From contig OZ024847.1 in NCBI GenBank assembly GCA_964017145.1, positions 3,162,001 to 3,226,000 of the forward strand: 64,000 nt of DNA, in the 5' to 3' direction. This document shows positions 1 through 11,443 of the stretch, piece by piece. The position numbers and the translations under genes are program-made. Numbering within the stretch: the first letter of the stretch is position 1; each line of letters starts with the position of its first letter. Origin of the DNA: Agrocybe praecox. Its lineage: Eukaryota; Basidiomycota; Agaricomycetes; Agaricales; Agrocybaceae. Under the pieces are notes generated by a model. It was given only the letters and a program-made list of their open reading frames with translations, searched no databases and had not been told where the DNA came from.

Positions 1-2311
1 AACCGGATATTCTGTGATCAAACTGCTGCATAGCTTCATTACTTTGTCCCCTTCTTCAAAGGCTCTTTCGTAATTTTCCCCGCGAAATAATCTTTCTGCC
101 AGCTCGGAAAGACTACTTGCAACATTGAAGTATCCGGTGCTTTGAAATCCTTGAGAAACAACCATACGCCAGTGATCGAGAGACTCTTCTGCGATTTGAA
201 CTGACTTGACATGGTCCCCTAATTCTGCTAAGGCAGCAGAAGTGTAATTGTACGCGAAGGAAAGTCCTGAGTGTGAGAGTGAAGATCGATATATGGAGAG
301 CAATTTTTCGCCGGTCAGCGCCGTTTCAGCGGGACGCTTTGATGTCCAAAGAGTTTTCAGTAGTTGCAGAAGTGTCTCGACCCGGAGTTCTTGATCGTTA
401 ACATGATTTTGCACGATCTGTTCGATTTTCTGGCACACAGAATATGCTTCATCAAACTTTTCCAAGCGGGACAATAAAATAGCTTCCCCTACGAGGGCAG
501 TAAGAAGCTCTCGGGAAATTTCTCCGGTATTTTGAAGCACTTTTTCGTAATATCGAACAGACTCTCGTGCGTATGAGAGAGCCTGATCGTAGAGAATAAT
601 GCCGCGAAAATTCTCTGACGTTAGGGAGGAATAGATTGTCCCTATGTGAATCGACAATGAGTTAACTTCAAGAGGGCGCGTATTGTCTGAGTCCCTTTGG
701 TCTAGAGCACGGTATATCTCGAGTGCTTCTATCCCAGCATTCACTGATTCTTGTTTCCTTGTTGTGGCAGATAGGCTGTGATGCAGCTCCTGCAGTGCGT
801 CGGCAAACCTAAACATACACGTCCCTTCATATGTCGTAACAGTCGGTCCCGCCGTCCAGTCTATAACGCCAGCTTCTGCTCTCATCACGGTTGTAGGCCG
901 TCCGAGAAGGCGCTCGAGACTTTTTACTGCCTCTTCCGCGTCCCGTAAGGCATTTTCCCGATCTCCATTCAAGCGCCCAGTCCAGGCAGAGAAAGAAAGC
1001 AAATCAGCAAGCTGCATTTGCGCATCAAAAGTTGGATTTGCAGCTACGAGGCGACGGCCAAGAGTTACGGCCTCCGCTATCGATCGGTAGGCATCAACAA
1101 GATCCCCAGTGCCTAAATAACTGGATGACAGCTGGCAAAGTGCATGGGCAAGATAGGGTGCATAAACATCTTCCTTCGTCTTGATGAGCGTCCTATAAAG
1201 GTCCACGGCACACTGCCCTATTATCAAAGATTCTTGAAACATTCCGAGCTTCAAAAGCCAGACAGTCAAATTTAACATGGCGTATGCCCCTCGCTGGATT
1301 GATAGGCCATTATGTCTACTTTGAAGGCTTTCCTGTATCTTGACGAACAGAGTGAAGACTTCAGATTGTACATATTCTACTTCCTCTGCAGTGGAAGGCT
1401 GAAGCCAGATGACCGACCGGAAAGGGTGTAGATGCCGAGAATCTGGTTCCTCTACTGGATAAAACCCGCTAGAAGCGAGAGTTTCGAAGAGTGCGTTGAT
1501 TTTTCCAACCTGAAGAGTGATGTATGAACGATACACGAGATGTTCAGATAATTTTACATGTGGGGGGAGGTTGGATAGAATAGTGGGAGTTGAGCCCAGA
1601 AAACCCAAAACATTGTCATCAGAAACTCGCAAAGGAGACTGATGTCTCTGTATGGCAGAGAACCCTTGAGCTACGGCGCTTTTTAGTTGTATGACTCCAG
1701 TCGCAGTGCCCAGCTGTGTGAGTAACTTGAGATAACGTGCCATCAGAAACTTTTGTTATTATTATGGAAAGTATACGTACCATAAATTGCGCACAACAGC
1801 TTTTGGCCTTGTCTTTCAAGCTACATATGTCCTTCTCCACGTCTTTGCGATTTATCCAGGCGTTTATAGAGTATTTGAATTTATGTATCTTGCTTTTTGA
1901 TGAATTTGGAGCATTTAAGATCGGACGACACTTTTCGTAGACTAATGTCATATCCCTGAATATTGAGAAAACAAGTCAATGGTGTTCTTAAATGGCAATA
2001 ATAGTAACTCACACCAAGAGGTCTTTTAAGGCTCCTAGTAGATCTGGGTCGTCGTCAAGTATTTTCGAGTGTCGATCATAGAATTTTTCCAGAACATAAA
2101 CAATCTTGAGTGTCTCTTCAGCTAGTGATTCAGCTTTTTGCATATTGAGAGCGGGCTAACAACTCGCTGATGAGCTTGCCAACTAGAATAAAGATCCTCT
2201 TTTTCGCACCTTCTTAAACGAGTCGTTCAGCTTCTGTGCTAATTCAATCACGTCCCTCAGTGCGGTCGCAAGCGATATGGCTGCGAGAGTAATAGACAGT
2301 GGATCGGCCAT
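1..2311 (-). CDS. TPR-repeat protein with N-terminal helical-bundle domain (3' end outside window)
   Basis: Four exons on the minus strand: 2210-2311, 2013-2155, 1781-1955 and 1-1725, with GT-AG introns of 54, 57 and 55 nt and intact phase; the reading frame runs off the window edge, so at least 715 residues are present and the C-terminus is missing. The start at 2311 gives MADPLSITLAAISLATALRD, an opening I associate with predicted cell-death or NLR-like proteins of Agaricomycetes. The first ~140 residues are helical and charged, like the four-helix (HeLo/MLKL-like) domains; the long last exon carries repeated helical units of TPR character (for example LTSENFRGIILYDQALSYAR, FDEAYSVCQKIE), the sort found in kinesin-light-chain-like arrays. 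No NACHT P-loop is visible between the domains. The family and a signalling or scaffold role are inferred; no catalytic motif is seen. Confidence 0.75.
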
Positions 2312-4662
2312 TGGATAAGAGGGAAGAGGAAGAGATATCCCAGGCTGTATGAGCTTTGTATTACCCTGGGTTTAGCACCGCCATGTTCAAAAATATCTCG
2401 CTTGACCCAAGGGACTGCTTGGAACACATCGTTCTTGTAGACGCGGCTAGCGTCGGAAACCATAACCGCAGCTTCGCAATCGCTCGACGAGAATCAGCAA
2501 CCAACCGATCCAAAGATGTACGGCGGTAGTTGGCAGTTGAAAACGAGAACACGGTCGAATATAAGAAGATGATAAACGTTCCTCGGATGACGATATCGTA
2601 TTGCTTGTTCTTGTTAACGGATAGTGACACAAACGCACTGCAAATCCGGGGAGGAACCTTCCGCATCCGCATGAAATTGACCTGATGGATGTAACCACGG
2701 CCTCCGACTAGAATAGCTTCGTTGGGCAATAGGGGTTAAACGAACAGTTCGCGTCAATTAACATGGCATCCCTATACTTTGTCAATAAGAATATAACCTC
2801 TAAAATAGTATTTGCACTCACTCCGATAACACCAATTTGTACCGATAATTTGATGAATTCCCGGTTCCTAATCATCCTTGAGACGAAACATGAACACGGG
2901 AAGAGTCCAAGGCTCGTTGTTAATAGTGCTAATATTGGATCATGACTTTTTTTTTTGCGACGTGGTAAGGGCATGGTTTTCGGTCGACCTCCATGGTTCC
3001 GTAAATCGAACTTTGAAGCAACGACCGGAAGATATAAAAGCAGTCTGGCCCATTCCATTCGTTGTCATTCGATCATCGCAACTTGGGGAGAATTGACATG
3101 TGTACCGTTGTTGATATGTCAAGAACGTCACAAGTGGGATCAAGTTTTCGACAACGCGGACACATTATTGGTGGACATTGGTGCGAAACTGTTGTGCGAA
3201 ATTTGAATCTTCTAATTGACTTTGAATTTGAATGCTTGCAGTAGGCGTAGTCGTTTTTCAGCTTTGGAAGGTTCAGGCCAATGCTGACGATCTCCAAAGG
3301 TCTACACAGCATACGCAAAGATCCTGGATGGCCTGCTCGACGCAACGATTTGTTTGGCACCAAATCGATCCGTTAAGTTAACTCATGTAAGTAGGCGCCT
3401 AGTCCAAGCCTAGTCAATGGTTCACCGGTTCGCGTTCCTCGTGTACCGTAGAATCAGGTTTCTCAAGTCTTAACCCCCAGAAGCCCCCTGGAAAGGCTTC
3501 AGAACGTGCCCGTGCCTAACCCAGGCGACATTCGCAATCGCCAAACATGTAGGCTCCTGGTCGTAAATTCGTACGCTTCTCCGACTTTTGTATCAGTAGT
3601 GGCGGACAAATTACTTTCTTCCTCTTTCTTTTCTGATGTATTATTTTAACGAATTTTCACATGATGCTAACCAGTAATGAATTTGCGATTTCACATCATT
3701 AATTAAGCTGGTCATGGTGTAATATAAAAACATTGACTTGCTTACAGGTGATCCAAGAGTTCCCCGCAAGTGAATATATGCGCCTCTCCGATGTTCCGCA
3801 GGCCGGTTTCATGTCGACGGCGCGATTGACACGGTACAACTATACAGTCGATCTTCGAAACTCGTTGCTTGCAACAGTCTGCCTTGTTACGATTCATGTC
3901 AGTATCTGTACTATGCAGGTGCTATAAACAATCCACATACTTTGAAATCGAATGGAGACACTAGCGAATAGTAAGTAGATTTGCTCTACTATAATTGACA
4001 AGCGCCTTCAAGGTGGCGGGCCCACCAGGGTCCCAAGAGAATGTAATGAACTGAATATAATAGCCTCCGACAGAATAGGGACTAACATTAAGATCTGATG
4101 AGGACGTCAAAGTTTCCCGAGAAAGAAATGAATCGTGACTTGCCTTGAGGCTTTGAGGCGCGAGGTCTACAGGCGATCCAGAATCCATGCAGCCTCAGCG
4201 AAGCTCACCGAGTGAGAAATGCTTGGGAAAGAGCATCTCCAGATGGGTTTCCACCGAAAACGATAACGATTGCGCAGATATCTGAGGAACCTCTCTAGGT
4301 GGAATCGGGTGTTCCAGAGATAGCCTGACAGGAATATTGATGAGAACAAAGAGTGAACTGCCACAAAAACGGAGTAATAGTAGAGTGCTGAGCGTCGAAG
4401 AAAAACAAGTTTTAAAGTTTTGCCGACCCGAGCTTGAGAACCGACGCCCACCTTTTCGATCTTTTTTCGAGTCTGCAAGGCAGCCACCAGGCTGAAAGTA
4501 CACACAGCAAGAGAAGAGCCGCCTGGAAACAGAAAGTTTGAGACCCTCAGAAGACAGACACCACCAGACCCGGCCTTGGCGGTATTTTCGTCCTTGATCT
4601 TCATCCACACCACCACCATAACTTCCTCACAGACGACGACGACGAAGACGAAGACGACCCGA
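2312..4662. other. Gene-poor intergenic stretch
   Basis: Between two divergent genes. Short ORFs occur on both strands but none shows a family motif, consistent splice sites or a convincing ATG context. A TATAAAAG string lies at about 3032 without an obvious gene behind it. The last few hundred bases are CT-rich with CAC/ACG repeats and are probably the promoter and 5' leader of the FHA-RING gene. Confidence 0.5.
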
Positions 4663-6504
4663 ATGGAAGGAAATCTGCACGCTGGGAATGAGTCGCCGCC
4701 GTCAAGGACTACTATTTTGGGTTCTTTCCTGCGTGGAAGGCCCAGGAATTCCTCACAGTCACATATACAACTCAACACAGACCTCCACCATCTTACCAGG
4801 GACCTTTCTCCTTCTTCACCTCCTCAGCCGCCATCCCCAAACGCCTTGAGTGCACGGAGGCGCACCATCGCTCCTTCAGTGGCAATATCCGCAGGCTCAA
4901 ACAACAATTCAAATTCAGGCTTGGGCATTACATCTATGCTTCGTCGCAGAAGGTCGGCAGGCAACGTCGCCCAGACTCCGGCACCACCGCCCGCGATAAC
5001 TGCATCCGCGACTGCAGCAGCTGCCCTCGGAATTACTTCATCGAACAACGCCAACCATCGAGCACCTCCTATGCCAACGGCCGCCACCAATGCCACCCTC
5101 GCTGCCACAGCGTCTACTTCAGCCGGAGCTTCAGGCTTACTCTCAAGTCATCGTATTCGACTGGTACCACACCTTGATACACGACGGTCGCTTAGATTCG
5201 AGGCCATCGGGCGTGATCTGAAGGAGGGTGACCCCGCACTTCGCATTGGTCGTTTCACAGACCGCTCAGGTTTAGGACTTGCAGCAGTCAACGCTCTGGG
5301 CACCAATAAACTAGCTTTCAGATCCAAGGTCGTCTCGCGTGCACATGCAGAAATCTGGGTGGAGGCTGGTGGGAAATTTTTCGTCAAAGACACGAAGAGT
5401 AGTTCAGGCACTTTTCTGAATCACGTTCGATTGAGCGCAGCGAACACCGAATCAAAGCCTTTCCAAATCAAGGACGGCGATATTCTTCAGCTGGGAGTAG
5501 ACTATCAAGGCGGGGCAGAGGATATCTATAAGAGCGTGAAAATCAGGATTGAGCTTGGGAGGGAGTGGCAGGCTTCTGCAAACGCTTTCAAGTGAGCAGG
5601 AGCATCTTTTTGTTGTCTCAACTGGTTTTTAACCTCAAGATCAGTACAAACGCCCTAAAAAACCTGAAATCTCTCGCTCTTCCTGTATCTAACGGCAAAC
5701 AACCTGCTGCTACAGTCAGATTACCAGCAACGGGAAAGTCGCAAATTCCAGACTGTTGTATATGTTCGTAACCAAACGTTGTTTCTATGGTCTATCATTA
5801 ACTTTCTTATGTTTTTTTGTTTTGTTTTAGGTCTTTTCGGTGTTACCATTCGTCAAGCCCTTTTCATCGCGCCATGTTCTCATACATTCCACTATAAATG
5901 CATCCGTCCTTTACTCGAATCACACCATCCAGCCTTTTCCTGTCCGTTATGCAGAACTTTTGCCGACCTCGAGGAAGACGTTGAAGTTGAGATCGAGTAT
6001 GAGGAAGAAGTCGATGCCGAAGAAATCGAAGCTGGTCTTGGCGACAAGGACGGAAGAGATGATATCGATGTCGACGGAGAGTCGCCTCCAGGATCGGATC
6101 CTGGGCATGGTGGACAGCACGCTGGCAATATCACTACGGCATACTTACCAGTCGATGTCTCGATGGACGACCACTTTTCAGCCTCTCGCTCCAACTCTGG
6201 GCTTGGTGTCCGGAGTGGCGAAGCAGGCGCTGAGACCGAAGTCGAGGGCGAAGGATCAGGCGCGGGTCTCATTGGCGGAGTGAGGGCAGCCAGGCGGGGC
6301 GGTGCATCTCGTATAACAAGAGGTACCAGTACTAACGGCAATGGCGATAGGGCATCTCCACTAGCCGACCTTACCGACGAGCAGGACGAAGGAATGATTG
6401 TTGACGTCTCCCATTCTGCGGGCGAAATGGGCGTTGTTTCGGACGTTGATGCGGATGGGGTGGTTGATCTAGACGGAACCGTTGGTGGTAAGCGGAAACG
6501 CTGA
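4663..6504 (+). CDS. DMA1: FHA-RING E3 ubiquitin ligase, Dma1/Chf-type
   Basis: Three exons, 4663-5591, 5645-5763 and 5831-6504, phases 2 and 1, giving 573 residues. The first in-frame ATG is at 4663; the open frame begins further upstream without an ATG. Order of parts: a Ser/Pro/Ala-rich low-complexity N-terminus; an FHA domain at about 165-305 with the typical GR of LRIGRFTDR, the SRAH phosphothreonine-binding motif and SSSGTFLN; a RING-H2 finger at about 345-395, split by intron 2 inside its second cysteine pair (CCIC, then CSHTFHYKC and CPLC); and an acidic tail. Fungal Dma proteins dock on phosphothreonine sites and ubiquitinate mitotic-exit, septin and spindle-checkpoint targets. The domain assignment is firm; the name is by architecture. 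The C-terminal acidic tail is longer than in the minimal FHA-RING proteins. Confidence 0.93.
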
Positions 6505-7465
6505 AAAACACGTCCGTAATACCCTCCTGATATACGATGTGCTTCAAGAAGTACTTTATCCAGCGTCTAAAGGGAAAGGGTTACTTGGTCGTCGTTTTCG
6601 TGCTTCCATTCATTTTCCATTTTAATCCTACACAACACACTTTTTCTTTCTTTCAACCGCCCAAGACTTTCACTTATTATGGATGTACTATCTCAAACAA
6701 CGCATGAAGCCCAATTCAGTTACCAACAATGTATCGGATTTCCTATATCCAATTACTCTGCTCTCTGTTTACGGTTTTAACGAATCGCCTCCAGAACCAA
6801 ATTCATGGGAGGACGTTCACGAATTTTCATAATTTATAGTGTGCTATCACCCCTATCATATCGTACAACTTCCCCTTTTTAATTTCTTTCGGAAACTCCT
6901 TTTCTCCATATTTCAGTCTATTATTTTTTTGTACACGCGAATAGAGCACCATGGAGATTTTTTTGGTCGTATACCGTCATTTCTTCCTTATGTTTGTTTC
7001 GTACGTGATCGTTCGTTTTATTTGATGTAAATGTCGTATTTTTGATGCCTTCACTTTTGGACACAGGACTTGTTCCACGATCTCAGATACGCCGAAACAT
7101 CAACTAGGGCGCTTGCGTTACAATAGATTCCTATCCACGCATCCCTGATAATGGGCAGAAAACAAGATGATTATGTGGATACAAACACATTGGACACCTA
7201 CAGCTACATGATATACATACAATAGTTCCCCCATGCTTATTATATAGACCATGATGGTTAATACAGACATAATTGATGAAGTGAAGACTGAGAAACCTCG
7301 GATCTTTATTTCATCGTTTTGTTTGCTACGCTGTAGAGCTTCGCTGAAGAAAAAAACAACCTTATAGATCGGTTTTCAGAAGAAAAAGCTGCAGTTTTCT
7401 CAGGACGGGAAAGACAAAAAGAACAAGCGTGTCAACTTACGTGGTAAGGTGACAGGTCACTGGGC
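6505..7465. other. Convergent 3' flanks, no gene seen
   Basis: T-rich sequence downstream of the FHA-RING gene and of the minus-strand DUF6533 gene, consistent with 3' UTRs. The only open frame of any length (about 6839-7030) is of pyrimidine-rich low complexity and is not supported. Confidence 0.5.
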
Positions 7466-9220
7466 TTATGCTTCTCCTAGTGTTTCTGATATGAGTTGCA
7501 TGGGTGTCTTGATAAACATATGGTCACTGCTGTATTCTTCGTTGAACGATTGATAATAAGCTTCTCTAAGATTCAAAATAAGTCGGCTTCCCATAACTTG
7601 CGTGACGAAGCTGCCAATGGTAACGGCGGTTTGGTCTCCAAGGAACTACAGAACGCAAATCAGTTCTTCTGTCTGGACTAAATGAGATGGTGTAGCAACG
7701 TACCGAAGTGAAAATGGACAGAAAAAGGTTAGAAAAACACACAACTAGCATACTAAACCCTTGAATCAGACTTTCATACTGTGACCATCCTCGCGAATAG
7801 GACTTACATAGATTGAAATAGTATGCTGTCCCGAAAAAGAATATATAGCACTGATTGACGCCTTTGAGTTCGAGGTAGCTCAATATGGACCCATATTTCA
7901 AAATGAACTTGCATCGCTTTCGAAATCGCCAGTCCCAGCATGAGACTCTCGAATAGAATTGCCGAAATCCAGAAAAAGTTTGACCACCAAGGCGTTCTAG
8001 GTAAACACCGAGAAAATATTTCAGAGCCTTTTCAGCGCCGAAAGCATAATACTTATAGTCAGCGCACAGATCCATCCAAACGAAATTGGAACACATACCA
8101 GCCATATAGAACCTGGGCTGTTTGTCGGAGAAGCTCAGCAACACCACTGTTGTTGTTATTTCGAAAGCGAATGACACCAAAAGGAGGAGTATAATTTTTT
8201 GTTCGTGATTATATATACTTGATACGCGAAACATCATTATCCCTATATGCTTGAAAGTTAGCAGGAAGTTATACCAATGATAAGGACATAGACACCTTGC
8301 ATGGCCCAGTAGGCAAAAAGGCTCCCAAAATAAACGAAAGCAAACGGATTTTCGCCTGATAGAAAGTTTAGGTAGCGATCAAGAGGGAGAACAGTTAGTG
8401 AACTTACATCTGCTTCGCAACGTTACCAAGTGTACGATTTTTGCATGAAAAAACCCACTGCTGTGTAACCGGCCGTTCCCGTTAGGGTATAGAATACATA
8501 CATCGATTGAAACTATGCATACATGATTGGTTACGACAGAAAAGTTCTTGATGAAACCTAGGACGGGAGTGAGGTTCATCGAATGGCAAATATAGAACTT
8601 TACACACTGATAGCGCTATAACTGATTGTAGTGAAATTAGGCTCACTGTACTGCACTTGAAGGAATAAGCAAAACTAACATCAGGACGCCGTCACTCAGG
8701 TATCGATTCTAAAGTTGTAGCCACCTTCAGCGCAAGTAAAAAAAAAGATACAGGAATGCGCTTACGATTAGGAACAAAAATTGCACGAGTGTCCACTTTG
8801 GTCTTTTCTGAAGAGTTCCGTGTCAGCATAATGAAGTAGCATTGTTTTCAGGACAAATTTACTTGCCCATACAAATTCAATCTAGAACATGCGCGGACAG
8901 CCATAATCGATCATCTGTCACAAGTTCTGAGTTGTTGGACAAGAGAACATACCTCTGCATCTAGAGTTAAGACTAATGGAATGTCGTCAGTTGGCATTAG
9001 AAACCCACTGTCAAAAAAAGGACCGAATCCCTCCGAATCCACTTACAGTGGTCATAAACTGCTGCAAATGCGAGAGCAGCTTCATGGCGGCGTTGATTAG
9101 AAAACATTGCAAAAAAAAAAGTGGGATTCAAATGGACTGACCTGCCAAATAACTAATGGTATGTTGATCTCGTGCAAAAGTAAGTAATCGCGCGTTCTCG
9201 AGGGGGTCTCCAGGAAACAT
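7466..9220 (-). CDS. DUF6533-domain multi-pass membrane protein (first copy)
   Basis: Intron-dense minus-strand gene. My exon chain: 9142-9220, 9047-9079, 8953-8972, 8873-8881, 8766-8807, 8680-8708, 8408-8460, 8275-8355, 8053-8242, 7808-7996, 7704-7752, 7466-7645; it stays in frame and gives 317 residues. The N-terminus (AALAFAAVYDHFLTLDAE, then VQFLFLINRYLSDGVL) matches the DUF6533 pattern, followed by about six hydrophobic segments and the C-terminal SRLILNLREAYYQSFNEEY typical of the family. The function of DUF6533 proteins is unknown; the topology looks receptor-like. Two points are weak: the fourth exon is either a 9-nt microexon or a 19-nt exon that keeps a conserved Trp but breaks the frame, and the intron at 8461-8679 (219 nt) is unusually long and may hide another exon. 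A recent pseudogene cannot be excluded. Confidence 0.6.
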
Positions 9221-9562
9221 CACGTTAAGAAAAACACGTTCGGGGTAAAGAGTGTGAGCGAGCGTCAAGTGAGTGAACGCGCGGGTGTTATGACTTATAT
9301 ATTGTCAACTCATTCAATGATAATGGCTTTAACTTTTAGCTAGGCTTAGGGCTAACCTGATTCATCGAAAATGTCTTATCCCATGATTGTTTAAACCCAT
9401 AACCTCCAGTAACCCATAGCTTTTTGCGTCCACCGATCCATAGCTCAGCTCCATGTTGATTTGACACTAAAGCAGTGTTTTGACTGTTTAGACTGAAACT
9501 GGTGTTTCTGCGAATGCATTTTTCGTTTCTGTTGTTTTCTTTCGAGCTTTTCACTTGTAACT

Positions 9563-9823
9563 ATGGCTCCCAAGCTGCTTGATACTCTTGAAAAGGGCGA
9601 TGATGATGTTGACAGTAACAATTCAAGCACGCCTTTGAACCATCCTCCCTCCAGCCTTGAACTGCGGAAGGCACTTTCAACCCTCAACAGATACAGTGAG
9701 GGTCTCGGTACCCCATTGACACGCAAACTAAAAGTACTCACCGACACACTTAACAGACAAATCCGCTTCGTGAAATCACAAACCACGAAAAGTAGTCTTG
9801 TCACTGACTATTTCAGGGTCTAA
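9563..9823 (+). CDS. Small orphan ORF, 86 residues
   Basis: A single uninterrupted ATG-started frame. The product is polar with a helical middle (LELRKALSTLNRYSEGLG) and ends in KSSLVTDYFRV. The last part resembles a degenerate PCNA-interacting (PIP-like) motif, with hydrophobic V and YF at the right spacing but without the leading Gln. No family is recognised. It lies alone between the DUF6533 gene and the tRNA pair and could equally be a fragment of a mobile-element gene. The function is unknown. Confidence 0.35.
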   Translation: MAPKLLDTLEKGDDDVDSNNSSTPLNHPPSSLELRKALSTLNRYSEGLGTPLTRKLKVLTDTLNRQIRFVKSQTTKSSLVTDYFRV

Positions 9824-10084
9824 GACCTTAGGACCCTTAGATGGATTAAAGTAGTCACATATACTGTGTCGCTATCCGTAAGTTGGGTGTAGGTAAAGCT
9901 CGAGTTTCTGCCCAGAGAGCTTGTTAAAACAAATATTGTGTCCCATGCATAGTTGTGGAGATGTTGAATGTTGGATGAAAGCGGGGAGACTCCTGGTTGC
10001 CGACAATGGAGAGTCAAGACACACTACTAATGATCCTGTTAGGGCACGTGTAAATGATTGTGCACAAACATGCAACAATAACAT

Positions 10085-10166
10085 GGCCGTGTGGCGAAAT
10101 GGCATCGCGTCTGACTACGACTCAGCGCGAATCAGGAGATTGCAGGTTCGACCCCTGTCTCGGTCA
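10085..10166 (+). tRNA. tRNA-Arg (anticodon ACG) with 10-nt intron
   Basis: The cloverleaf folds by eye: acceptor GGCCGTG with CTCGGTC plus discriminator A; D stem GCGA/TCGC; anticodon stem TCTGA/TCAGG with loop reading ACG at 10117-10119; T stem GCAGG/CCTGT with loop TTCGACC. A 10-nt intron (10121-10130) sits right after position 37, the canonical place. The acceptor has a U-U mismatch at 6-67 and a G-U at 2-71. An identical copy lies at 57538-57619. Confidence 0.9.
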
Positions 10167-10169
10167 TAG

Positions 10170-10173
10170 TTTT
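10170..10173 (+). terminator. Pol III terminator of tRNA-Arg
   Basis: A run of four T a few bases after the mature 3' end, the usual RNA polymerase III stop. Confidence 0.6.
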
Positions 10174-10665
10174 GCTTTATTTTACTTGCTACCTGCATCT
10201 AGCTATATCATCGGTAGTCCTTGCCCACCATACGTCAGCCAGACCGACATTTACAGTATAGGGTCGCGAAGTATCTCGAAGCATTTCTGCATGGTATCCT
10301 CATGTTTGCGTTGGAACTAGGATTTTGTGAACAATACTAACCAATTGCGAGACTGGAGTCATCAATCGTTTGAAAGCATCCCATCGTCTGTCCACTCCAA
10401 CAACATATCTGCGCTCACTCGTGGTCATACGCTTGTTGTTTGCAATAATTCACGAGTTGGTTGCTATGCAAGGATGAAGAGTTGCAGCTCGGGCCCTAGC
10501 AAATTAATATCTTATGGAGAGAAACGGTGGCATACGGTTGAAATTTTTCTATAGGCTCGAGGTTATCTTGATTCTTCGGAAAGTTCGAGGAGATGTCAAC
10601 TTTGTACTTGAAGTTTCTAATGTACACGGCGTCGCCAGCAGAGCCCGGATTCGCAATGAACATAT

Positions 10666-10773
10666 GGCAACGTGGCCGAGTGGTCTAAGGCGCTGGAATT
10701 AGGCAATCAGGATTCATATTCTCTCTGTTATATCCAGTCCGAAAGGGCGTGAGTTCGAACCTCACCGTTGTCA
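10666..10773 (+). tRNA. tRNA-Leu (anticodon TAG) with 28-nt intron
   Basis: Acceptor GGCAACG pairs fully with CGTTGTC (one G-U), discriminator A. D arm GCC/GGC; anticodon stem CTGGA/TCCAG; anticodon TAG at 10700-10702 followed by G37, as expected for leucine; intron 10704-10731; a long variable arm with a short TCC/GGG stem (class II tRNA); T stem GTGAG/CTCAC with loop TTCGAAC. The long variable arm and G37 favour Leu over Ser. Confidence 0.9.
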
Positions 10774-11443
10774 TCTGTTATTTCTTTTGTTTTGATGAGC
10801 TTCATTGAGGCTTATGAAGTGCTTGAGAAATTAGCGCCGTATTCAGGTGGTTTAAATGGAGGTCTGTGTGCTTGATTTCATCGCCTGACCTTGTGTTAGA
10901 GGTTGTGTACTAGAGGCTGTACGAAATTTCAGAAAATTCCCTTTTGCCACGATGTGATCAACGCCGCTACTGCACAAATCCAAATAATCGCCGCCTCCCG
11001 TGAGACGCGCGGTGTATAGCTTCCTAATTACATATGTAGAATGACCAAACAACACAGAGGTCCTTGGCGTGTATCTACTGCTAACATGTTTCTTTCAACC
11101 AAAAGAAGCAAATATGTTCGAAGAGGCACTGGCCCACACAGATGATACTGAAGACTCTTTGCAGTCTAGACTTCTATCTGTTCATTAATGCATTGTGTTT
11201 TAATTTCTGGTATAGACCTGATAATAAGTAAAATTGTCCGATCCAGATGTGTCATATAAAAAACAAAAGTCGAAAATAGTGGACGGGGGTACGGAGGGTT
11301 AGAGTCAGAGTCATAAAGTATGCATCGAATAGAAAAAGGAAAAGGATGGAGTACAATTCGAGCAGCACTGAGGGAAACCAGAAAATAAACAGAAACGAGT
11401 GAAAGCAGGGGGAAAGAAAAAAATAATATACCAGTCTAATAAA
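10774..11443. other. Intergenic, no gene seen
   Basis: Sequence between tRNA-Leu and the 3' end of the flippase gene. AT- and A-rich near the flippase stop, consistent with its 3' UTR. No supported ORF. Confidence 0.5.
10785..10788 (+). terminator. Pol III terminator of tRNA-Leu
   Basis: TTTT eleven bases after the mature 3' end, followed by a second T-run. Confidence 0.5.

Noticed and set aside
2361..2729. Minus frame of 122 codons upstream of the TPR gene
   Set aside because: No recognisable motif, two other frames are equally open, and codon use is not distinctive.
4167..4778. Minus-strand open frames upstream of the FHA-RING gene, up to 203 codons
   Set aside because: They lie antisense to the likely leader and first exon, are biased by the CAC/ACG repeats there, and show no domain or splice logic.
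4824..6341. Long antisense frames across the FHA-RING exons
   Set aside because: Mirror images of Ala/Ser-rich and acidic coding sequence; shadows of the real gene.
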